From an uncultured Pelagibacteraceae bacterium (lineage in GTDB: Bacteria > Pseudomonadota > Alphaproteobacteria > Pelagibacterales > Pelagibacteraceae), in NCBI GenBank assembly GCA_902608385.1, contig CACLNT010000005.1, positions 1 to 64,000 on the forward strand: a stretch of DNA of 64,000 nucleotides, given 5' to 3'. Positions 56,882 to 64,000 of the stretch are shown piece after piece. The notes under the pieces were generated by a model. The model did no database searches, was not told the DNA's origin, and was given only the letters and a program-made list of their open reading frames with translations. Every line of letters begins with the position of its first letter. Positions within the stretch are counted from its first letter, which is position 1. The translations under genes and the position numbers were made by a program.

Positions 56882-59758
56882 ATGTCCTTTCCAAAAAACT
56901 TAGAATACAAAAAAACATCATTTTTAAGCAAATCAAACAGCTCATTTATTGAAGAAATGTATATAAAATACATTGAAAAAGATCCTTCTTTGCCAGTTAG
57001 TTGGGAAAATTATTTCAATACTTTAAATGAAGATTTAAACTTAATTACAAAAGAAATTGAAGGACCAATCTGGAAAAAAAATAAAAAAAAAATAACTTTT
57101 GATAAAAAAAAAATTACTTCAAAAACAAACATTGAAAGTACTGAAAACATTGAAAAATATAAAGTTGAATCAATTAAAGCTATAGCATTAATCAGAGCAT
57201 ATAGAATCAGAGGCCATCTTATTGCAAATCTTGATCCACTTGGTTTAATGGAAAGAAAATATCTTCATGAGTTACATCCTGCAGATCATGGTTTTAAAAA
57301 AGAAGATTATAATAAAAAAATTTTTCTACATTCATATTTAGATAAAGGCTATGGATCAATTAATGAGCTAATACCTTTTTTAAAAAGAATTTATTGTTCT
57401 ACAATTGGAATTGAGTTTATGCATATTTCAGATCCTGTTGAAAAAGTATGGCTTAGAGAAAGAATGGAAAAAGAAGAAAATCAGTTAAAATTTACTGATA
57501 ATGGAAAAAAAGGTATTTTAACTAAATTAATACAAGCAGAAGGTTTTGAAAAATTTCTAGCATTAAAATTTGTAGCAACTAAGAGATTTGGTTTAGACGG
57601 AGGAGAGTCTCTAATACCAGCTCTTGAACAAATTATTAAAAGAGGAGGTCAATTAGGAGTTAAAGAAGTAAAAATTGGCATGTCGCATAGAGGCAGGGTA
57701 AATGTTTTAGCAAATTTATTGCAAAAATCTTATAAAAGAATTTTTAACGAGTTTGTTGGAGAATTTGCCAGCACTCCAGAAGAATCTGCTGGAGATGTTA
57801 AATATCATTTAGGCGCTTCATCAAATAGAGAGTTTGGTGGTAATTCAGTACACATAAGTTTAACAGATAATCCTTCACATTTAGAAGCAGTTAATCCTGT
57901 CGTTCTTGGACAAACAAGAGCAAAACAATTTTTTCATCAAGATAAAAAAAGAAATAAAGTAATTCCAATTTTAATTCACGGTGATGCTGCGTTTGCTGGA
58001 CAAGGAATAGTTGCAGAATGTTTTGCAATGTCAGGATTAAAAGGTCATAATACCGGTGGAACAATTCATATTATTGTGAACAACCAAATTGGTTTTACCA
58101 CAAGTCCAAGATTTGCAAGATCAAGTCCATATCCTTCAGATTTAGGAAAGGTAATCGAGTCTCCTATTTTGCATTGCAATGGAGATGATCCAGAAGCAGT
58201 AGTGCATTGTGCAAAAATTGCAATTGAGTTTAGACAAAAGTTTAACAAAGATGTTGTTATAGATATGATTTGTTATCGTAGATTTGGTCACAACGAAGGA
58301 GACGAACCTTCTTTTACTCAACCCTTAATGTACAAAAAAATTAAACAACATCCTACAACTTTAAATGTTTATGGAAACAAACTAATAAAAGATAATGTTA
58401 TTACTCAAGAAGAATTTGATAAAATGAAAAAAGAATTCAAAAATCTTCTTAATGAACAATTCAAAACTGCAAAGGATTATAAGCCAAAAATTGAATGGTA
58501 TGAAGGAACATGGAGCAGATATAAACCTGAAAAAGGTAAAGACAAAAGAGGAAAAAGTGGAGTTGATTTAAACAAGCTTATAAAAATTTCTGAAAAAATT
58601 AATAATGCACCACCTGAAATAAATTTGCATAAAACGATCGAGAAAATATTAGATTTGAGAAAACAATCAGTTCTTAAAAAAAAAGGGATAGATTGGGGAA
58701 CAGCAGAAGCCTTAGCTTTTGGGTCTCTTCTTGAAGAAGGATATCCAGTAAGATTAGTAGGGCAAGATTCAGGCAGAGGAACCTTTAGTCAAAGACACTC
58801 AGTTTTAAGAAACCAAGTAGATAATTCAAGATATATTCCTCTAAATAATATTTCTGAAAAACAAAAAAATTTTGAACCGGTTGATAGTTTTTTATCAGAA
58901 CTTGCTGTTTTAGGATTTGAATATGGATACAGCCTAGTTGAACCAGGAACATTAACTATTTGGGAAGCTCAGTTTGGAGATTTTGCAAATGGAGCTCAAA
59001 TAATAATAGATCAGTTCATTGCATCAGGCGAAAGAAAATGGTCTAGAGCCAGTGGACTTGTAATGCTTTTACCACATGGTTATGAAGGTCAAGGTCCAGA
59101 ACATTCATCTGGAAGATTAGAGAGATTTCTTCAATTATGTGCTCAAGATAATTTACAAGTGATGAATTGTACTACTCCTGCAAACTACTTTCACGCTTTA
59201 AGACGTCAAATACACAGAGATTTTAGAAAACCACTAGTTATGATGACTCCTAAATCATTATTGAGAAATAAACTTTGTGTATCTAATTTAGAAGATTTTG
59301 ATAAAAAAAACTCATTTCATAGAGTTCTTTGGGATCATGCAATTGATCCAAAAGAAAATAGTTTTATAGAACTTAAGAAGAGTAACAAAATAAGAAAAGT
59401 AATTTTATGTTCTGGAAAAGTGTATTTTGATTTATTGGCTGCTCGAGAAAAAAATAAAAAAGATGATGTGGTTATTTTTAGAATTGAACAGTTGTATCCT
59501 TTTCCAGTTAAATCATTAGTAAAAGAGATTAAAGTTTATGCAAAAAATGCTAAATTTTATTGGTGTCAGGAAGAACCTAAAAATATGGGCGCATGGTTGT
59601 TGGTAAGAGATTATATACAATGGACATTAGATTATATAGGAGCTAATAATAATAATATTGATTATATAGGAAGAAAGCCAGCAGCATCACCCGCAACAGG
59701 TTATGCTAAAAGGCACCTAAATCAACAAAAAGAAATTATTGAAAGTGTATTCAAGTAA
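56882..59758 (+). CDS. sucA: 2-oxoglutarate dehydrogenase E1 component
   Basis: SucA is the thiamine-diphosphate decarboxylase of the 2-oxoglutarate dehydrogenase complex. The 958-residue protein has an N-terminal [21 protein letters not shown] (E2-binding region), [14 protein letters not shown], the ThDP/Mg site [18 protein letters not shown] ... [27 protein letters not shown], and [16 protein letters not shown]. Length and order are normal. sucB starts 2 bp later. Confidence 0.99.
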   Translation: MSFPKNLEYKKTSFLSKSNSSFIEEMYIKYIEKDPSLPVSWENYFNTLNEDLNLITKEIEGPIWKKNKKKITFDKKKITSKTNIESTENIEKYKVESIKAIALIRAYRIRGHLIANLDPLGLMERKYLHELHPADHGFKKEDYNKKIFLHSYLDKGYGSINELIPFLKRIYCSTIGIEFMHISDPVEKVWLRERMEKEENQLKFTDNGKKGILTKLIQAEGFEKFLALKFVATKRFGLDGGESLIPALEQIIKRGGQLGVKEVKIGMSHRGRVNVLANLLQKSYKRIFNEFVGEFASTPEESAGDVKYHLGASSNREFGGNSVHISLTDNPSHLEAVNPVVLGQTRAKQFFHQDKKRNKVIPILIHGDAAFAGQGIVAECFAMSGLKGHNTGGTIHIIVNNQIGFTTSPRFARSSPYPSDLGKVIESPILHCNGDDPEAVVHCAKIAIEFRQKFNKDVVIDMICYRRFGHNEGDEPSFTQPLMYKKIKQHPTTLNVYGNKLIKDNVITQEEFDKMKKEFKNLLNEQFKTAKDYKPKIEWYEGTWSRYKPEKGKDKRGKSGVDLNKLIKISEKINNAPPEINLHKTIEKILDLRKQSVLKKKGIDWGTAEALAFGSLLEEGYPVRLVGQDSGRGTFSQRHSVLRNQVDNSRYIPLNNISEKQKNFEPVDSFLSELAVLGFEYGYSLVEPGTLTIWEAQFGDFANGAQIIIDQFIASGERKWSRASGLVMLLPHGYEGQGPEHSSGRLERFLQLCAQDNLQVMNCTTPANYFHALRRQIHRDFRKPLVMMTPKSLLRNKLCVSNLEDFDKKNSFHRVLWDHAIDPKENSFIELKKSNKIRKVILCSGKVYFDLLAAREKNKKDDVVIFRIEQLYPFPVKSLVKEIKVYAKNAKFYWCQEEPKNMGAWLLVRDYIQWTLDYIGANNNNIDYIGRKPAASPATGYAKRHLNQQKEIIESVFK

Positions 59759-59760
59759 GA

Positions 59761-61053
59761 ATGAGTGAAAAAATTTTAGTACCAGTTTTAGGAGAAAGCA
59801 TAACTGAAGCAACAGTTGCTAAATGGTTAAAAAATAAAGGTGAGGGTGTTAAAGTTGATGAAGCTATTGTTGAATTAGAAACTGATAAAGTAAATCTAGA
59901 AGTACCATCAGCAGTGAATGGTATATTAACAGAAATTAATGCAAAAGATGGTGAAGTCGTTAAAGTGGGCGCAGTTCTTGGATCAATTAGCGAAAGTGCA
60001 GAAGCCGAGGAAGAAATAAAAAAAATCATACCTAAAAAACAAGAAAAAAAAATTATAAATTTAGATGTTGATAAAAAAAAGGAATCTATAAAAATTTTTA
60101 ATGATGAAGAAAATTTAAGTAATTCTAATGAAATTGAACCATTAATTTTAACTAATGAAATTAAAAAAGAAAAAGATTCAAACGTAAAAAATATAAAAGA
60201 AAAACTTTCTCCTGCTGTAAGAAAAATAGTTTTAGAAAATAATATTGATATTGAAAAAGTTCAAGGATCTGGGAAAGATGGTAGAATTCTTAAAGGAGAC
60301 TTAATTGATATAATGGGCATAAGTCCCAAACCTTCAGAGAGAAAAATTAAATATGGTCAAGAGGAAAGAATTAAAATGACCAGATTAAGACAAACAATTG
60401 CAAAAAGATTAAAGCAAGCTCAAGAAAATGCTGCAATGCTAACAACCTTTAACGAAGTTGATATGACAAATATTATAGAAATGAGAAAAGAAAATCAGGA
60501 AGATTTTCAAAAAAGATATGGAATTAAGTTAGGTTTTATGTCTTTCTTTGTTAAGGCTTGTGTAGTTGGGTTAAAAAACTTTCCGGCAATAAATGCAGAA
60601 ATAGAGGATAATGAAATTATTTATAAAAATTATTATAATATTAGCTTTGCTGTTGGCACAGAAAAGGGATTGGTTGTACCAGTATTAAGAAATGCAGATG
60701 AACTTTCATTTGCCGATATAGAAAAAAATATTATTAGTGTATCTGAAAAAGCAAGAAATGGTAAATTAACCATTGAAGATCTTCAAGGAGGAACTTTTAC
60801 TATTAGCAATGGAGGAGTTTATGGATCAATGTTATCTACTCCAATACTAAATCCACCTCAATCTGGTGTTTTAGGGATGCACAATATTGTAGAAAGACCC
60901 ATAGCAATAGATGGTGAAATTAAAATAAGGTCAATTATGTATCTTGCGCTGTCTTACGATCATAGAATAATTGATGGAAAAGATGCAGTGTCATTTCTAA
61001 AAAATGTAAAAGAAAATTTAGAAGATCCAAGAAGGTTGTTTTTAGATATTTAA
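59761..61053 (+). CDS. sucB: 2-oxoglutarate dehydrogenase E2 (dihydrolipoamide succinyltransferase)
   Basis: A 430-residue E2 with one N-terminal lipoyl domain ([17 protein letters not shown]; lipoyl-lysine in [13 protein letters not shown]), a charged linker, a peripheral-subunit-binding domain ([31 protein letters not shown]) and a catalytic domain ending [16 protein letters not shown] with the catalytic His and Asp. It transfers succinyl groups to CoA. Directly followed by lpd with no gap. Confidence 0.98.
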   Translation: MSEKILVPVLGESITEATVAKWLKNKGEGVKVDEAIVELETDKVNLEVPSAVNGILTEINAKDGEVVKVGAVLGSISESAEAEEEIKKIIPKKQEKKIINLDVDKKKESIKIFNDEENLSNSNEIEPLILTNEIKKEKDSNVKNIKEKLSPAVRKIVLENNIDIEKVQGSGKDGRILKGDLIDIMGISPKPSERKIKYGQEERIKMTRLRQTIAKRLKQAQENAAMLTTFNEVDMTNIIEMRKENQEDFQKRYGIKLGFMSFFVKACVVGLKNFPAINAEIEDNEIIYKNYYNISFAVGTEKGLVVPVLRNADELSFADIEKNIISVSEKARNGKLTIEDLQGGTFTISNGGVYGSMLSTPILNPPQSGVLGMHNIVERPIAIDGEIKIRSIMYLALSYDHRIIDGKDAVSFLKNVKENLEDPRRLFLDI

Positions 61054-62454
61054 ATGCCAGAAAAATTTCAAGCAGTTGTTATAGGCGGTGGGCCTGGCGG
61101 ATATGTTTGTGCAATTAGACTTGCTCAGCTTGGTGTTAAAACTGCATGCGTAGAATCTAGAGAAACCTTAGGAGGAACATGCCTAAATGTCGGGTGTATA
61201 CCCTCAAAAAGCTTATTAAATCTTTCCGAAAATTATTTTAAAGCAAAAAATTTTTCAAATTTGGGAATAGAAATCGAAAAAATTAAGCTGAATCTTAAAA
61301 AAATGATGCAAAATAAAGATCAAGCAGTAAATACTTTAACTAAAGGAATAGAATTTTTATTTAAAAAAAATAAAGTTGCTTACTACAAGGGAACAGCAAG
61401 TTTCAAATCACTTAATCAAATTTCTATAGTTGATAATAAAAATAAAAAAACAGTTATAGACACAGACAAAACAATAATTAGCACAGGTTCCGAAGCAGTT
61501 TCATTGCCAGGTATTAAATTTGATGAAAAAGTAATTATTTCTTCAACAGGTGCCTTATCATTAAAATCAGTTCCTAAGAAAATGGTCGTAGTTGGAGGAG
61601 GTTATATAGGTTTAGAAATGGGATCTATATGGTCCAGGTTAGGAGCTGAAGTTCATGTGATTGAATTTTTAGATCATATTATTCCAGGCATGGATAAAGG
61701 AATTTCAAAAGAATTTATAAAAATTTTAGAAAAACAGGGAATAAATTTTCATTTAGAAACAAAGGTAAATTCAATTAAAAAAAACAACAATACTGCAAAT
61801 GTATTAACAACGGGTAAAAATGGTAAAAAAATTAATTTTGATTGTGATGTTGTTTTAATTTCCGTAGGTAGAAAACCTAATACCAAAAATTTAAATTTAG
61901 AATCAGTGGGTGTACTGCTTGATAATAAAAAAAGAATTGAAGTTAATAATAATTTTCAAACAAATGTAGATAGTATTTATGCAATTGGTGATGTTATAAA
62001 AGGACCTATGTTAGCTCATAAAGCTGAAGAAGAAGGAATAGCAATAGCCGAATTAATAGCAGGTCAATCTGGCCATGTTAATTATGATATTATTCCAGGA
62101 GTTATTTATACTTTTCCTGAAGTTGCTTCTATTGGAAAAACTGAAGAACAACTAAAAGATCTCAATATAAAATATAAAATTGGAAAATTTACATTTATGG
62201 CAAATTCAAGAGCTAAGGCAATAAATGAAACAGAAGGGTTTGTAAAAATTCTTGCAGATGAAAAAACGGATAAAGTTTTAGGCACACATATAATAGGACC
62301 CAACGCAGGAGAAATGATTGCTGAAATAGCGATTGCTATGGAATTTGGTGCGAGTTCTGAGGATATTGCTAGAACTTGCCATCCGCATCCGACTTTTTCA
62401 GAAGCTATAAAAGAAGCAGCATTATCAGTAGATAAAAGACCAATACACTCTTAA
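61054..62454 (+). CDS. lpd: Dihydrolipoamide dehydrogenase (E3)
   Basis: A 466-residue flavoprotein disulfide reductase that reoxidises lipoamide with NAD. FAD-binding VVIGGGPGGYVCAIRLAQLG, redox disulfide GGTCLNVGCIPSKSLLN, NAD-binding VVVGGGYIGLEMGSIW, DVIKGPMLAHKAEEEG and the catalytic His region HPHPTFSEAIKEA are all present. As the last gene of the sucAB-lpd unit it probably serves 2-oxoglutarate dehydrogenase first. Confidence 0.98.
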   Translation: MPEKFQAVVIGGGPGGYVCAIRLAQLGVKTACVESRETLGGTCLNVGCIPSKSLLNLSENYFKAKNFSNLGIEIEKIKLNLKKMMQNKDQAVNTLTKGIEFLFKKNKVAYYKGTASFKSLNQISIVDNKNKKTVIDTDKTIISTGSEAVSLPGIKFDEKVIISSTGALSLKSVPKKMVVVGGGYIGLEMGSIWSRLGAEVHVIEFLDHIIPGMDKGISKEFIKILEKQGINFHLETKVNSIKKNNNTANVLTTGKNGKKINFDCDVVLISVGRKPNTKNLNLESVGVLLDNKKRIEVNNNFQTNVDSIYAIGDVIKGPMLAHKAEEEGIAIAELIAGQSGHVNYDIIPGVIYTFPEVASIGKTEEQLKDLNIKYKIGKFTFMANSRAKAINETEGFVKILADEKTDKVLGTHIIGPNAGEMIAEIAIAMEFGASSEDIARTCHPHPTFSEAIKEAALSVDKRPIHS

Positions 62455-62470
62455 TATATTTTCATATTAT

Positions 62471-64000
62471 ATGAGCATGAAGGTACCGATTCTTTTACCT
62501 AATATTTTTAATCATCCATTTACATACGAATCATCTCATTTAAATTTAAAAATTGGCGATTATGTCATTGTCCCTTTTGGTAAATCAAAAATAACCGGAG
62601 TTGTTTGGGATCAATTTGAAAAAAATACAAACAAAAAATATGTAATTAAAAAAGTAGTAGAAAAACTTAAAATTCCATCTTTAAAAAAAAATACTATTGA
62701 ATTTCTGAATTGGTTTTCAGAATATAATATGGTTCCAAAAGGAATGGCATTAAAATTATTATTATTAAGCAGTAGTGCTGTTGAAAAATTTCCAAAAAAA
62801 AAATATGAATTATTTAAATTAGAAATAAAAAAAAACAATATTAAACTTTCAAAAGAGCAGGAAATAAGTTTAAAAAAAATGAATATCCATAATGAAAAAT
62901 TCAGAGTTCATGTATTACAAGGAACTACTGGGTCAGGAAAAACAATTGTCTATTTTGAGGCTTTAAAACAGTTAATTAAAAAAGGTTTTCAAGTTTTGAT
63001 TATGTTGCCTGAAATTGGTTTAACAGGGCAATTTGAAAAAAAATTTATTGAATTTTTTGGATTTAGACCTGCAGTTTGGCATTCAGGCATATCAAAAAAA
63101 AATAAAGAAATAATTTGGAGTGGAATTTCGAATGGAGAAATTAAGGTTGTTATAGGAGCTAGATCATCTTTATTTTTACCTTTTAAAAAATTAGGTTTAA
63201 TTATTGTAGACGAAGAGCACGATCAATCCTTCAAACAAGATGAAGGAGTAATCTATAATGCAAGAGATATGGCTATCTCAAGAGCATCATTTGAAAATAT
63301 ACCAGTAAATTTAATTACAGCCGTACCATCAATTGAAACTTATGATAATATTAAAAAAGGAAAATATAGCTTTTCTAAGATTGAAAAAAGATATCAAAAT
63401 GCATCTCTTCCAAATTATGAAATTATAAATTTAAATAATACAAAACTTGAAACTCAATCATGGTTATCAAAAGAAATTATTCAAAAAGTTAATTTACATC
63501 TTGAAAAAAATGACCAAATTTTATTTTTTTTAAATCGTAGAGGATTTTCACCATATGTTTTATGTAAAAAATGTTTAGAAAGTTATTCATGTCCAAATTG
63601 TTCAATAAATTTAGTGTATCACAAACATAAACAAAATTTACTATGTCATTATTGTGGACATAAAGCTAAGCTTGATAGGGATTGTAGCAAACAAGGCAAA
63701 TGTGATTTTGTTTTTAGTGGACCTGGCGTAGAAAGAATTTTTGAAGAAGTAAAAAAAAATTTTCCAGAAAAAAAATCTATAATTTTTTCAAGCGACACAA
63801 TGAATAAAAAAAATTCTTCAGAAATATTAGAAAAAATAATAAATAATGAAATTAAAATTTTAATTGGAACTCAACTTATTTCTAAAGGATTTCATTTTCC
63901 TAATTTAAATTGCATTGTTGTTATTGACATTGATTTATCTTCTCAAGGTCATGATTTACGAGGTGCTGAAAAAAATTTACAATTATATCATCAACTTTCA
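62471..64000 (+). CDS. priA: Primosomal replication restart helicase PriA, N-terminal part
   Basis: PriA recognises stalled or repaired forks and reloads the replisome. The gene is cut by the window end after 510 codons. The product begins MSMKVPILLPNIFNHPFTYES (3'-DNA-binding domain). It shows the Walker A GTTGSGKT at residues 151-158, the DEEH box at 247-250, LFFLNRRGFSPYVLCKKC and the zinc-binding cysteines CKKC, CPNC and CHYC. The last pair is spaced as CSKQGKC rather than CxxC. GTQLISKGFHFPNL follows as helicase motif V. A second ATG at 62477 is an alternative start. Confidence 0.96.
   Translation, partial: MSMKVPILLPNIFNHPFTYESSHLNLKIGDYVIVPFGKSKITGVVWDQFEKNTNKKYVIKKVVEKLKIPSLKKNTIEFLNWFSEYNMVPKGMALKLLLLSSSAVEKFPKKKYELFKLEIKKNNIKLSKEQEISLKKMNIHNEKFRVHVLQGTTGSGKTIVYFEALKQLIKKGFQVLIMLPEIGLTGQFEKKFIEFFGFRPAVWHSGISKKNKEIIWSGISNGEIKVVIGARSSLFLPFKKLGLIIVDEEHDQSFKQDEGVIYNARDMAISRASFENIPVNLITAVPSIETYDNIKKGKYSFSKIEKRYQNASLPNYEIINLNNTKLETQSWLSKEIIQKVNLHLEKNDQILFFLNRRGFSPYVLCKKCLESYSCPNCSINLVYHKHKQNLLCHYCGHKAKLDRDCSKQGKCDFVFSGPGVERIFEEVKKNFPEKKSIIFSSDTMNKKNSSEILEKIINNEIKILIGTQLISKGFHFPNLNCIVVIDIDLSSQGHDLRGAEKNLQLYHQLS

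Overview
The window looks like a chromosomal segment of a SAR11 bacterium (order Pelagibacterales, Candidatus Pelagibacter-like alphaproteobacterium). The DNA is very AT-rich. Genes are packed with 0-50 bp gaps or 1-11 bp stop/start overlaps. The clearest marker is a SAR11-type DMSP demethylase (DmdA) in a dmdC-dmdB-hydrolase-dmdA cluster, alongside compact alphaproteobacterial gene orders such as tsaD|hemC-hemD, ffh-rpsP-trmD-rplS-leuCDB and sdhCDAB-mdh-sucCDAB-lpd. No rRNA, tRNA, CRISPR array, prophage or insertion sequence was seen, and no gene-free stretch exceeds 300 bp.

Layout. 1-5.1 kb: the start of an EVE-domain gene and tsaD (minus), then hemC-hemD-mscS-yggT-folD (plus). 5.1-9.5 kb: a minus-strand run of aldo/keto reductase, IalB-like periplasmic protein, argG and a TPR/OGT-like glycosyltransferase. 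9.6-11.7 kb: Bax-inhibitor protein, DUF2794, yciB and hspQ. 11.7-16.5 kb: a cytochrome c maturation operon (ccmC-D-E-F-G-H, without ccmA, ccmB or ccmI), preceded by a promoter and a long 5' hairpin, and followed by a PagL-like lipid A deacylase. 16.6-27.9 kb: a 2-hydroxyacid module with an FMN hydroxyacid dehydrogenase, an aminotransferase, glycolate oxidase glcDEF and a TRAP transporter whose two permease subunits are both oversized. 27.9-34.7 kb: a minus operon of GGT-like protein, oxalate-CoA-ligase-like enzyme and PanE-like reductase, divergent from an MFS carrier, an alpha/beta hydrolase and an unknown secreted protein. 34.7-39.6 kb: dapF-ftsY (minus) and ffh-rpsP-trmD-rplS (plus), with a GC-rich structured leader before ffh. 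39.6-48.0 kb: leuCDB and the dmd cluster. 48.0-62.5 kb: asd, sdhCDAB, mmsA, mdh, sucCD, sucAB and lpd. 62.5 kb to the end: priA, cut off by the window.

How it fits together. The window carries two carbon-acquisition modules typical of an oligotrophic marine heterotroph: uptake and oxidation of small 2-hydroxy or 2-oxo acids, and DMSP demethylation with methylmercaptopropionate degradation. They sit near a nearly contiguous TCA-cycle block and biosynthesis genes for leucine, arginine, heme and lysine.

No wholly new multi-gene system (defence, mobile or biosynthetic) is evident. The best leads are non-coding or architectural: the hairpin leader of the ccm operon, the structured ffh leader, the palindromic operator before dctP, the approximately 330-residue coiled-coil tail on DctM, the uncharacterised hydrolase inside the dmd cluster, and the GGT/CoA-ligase/PanE operon.
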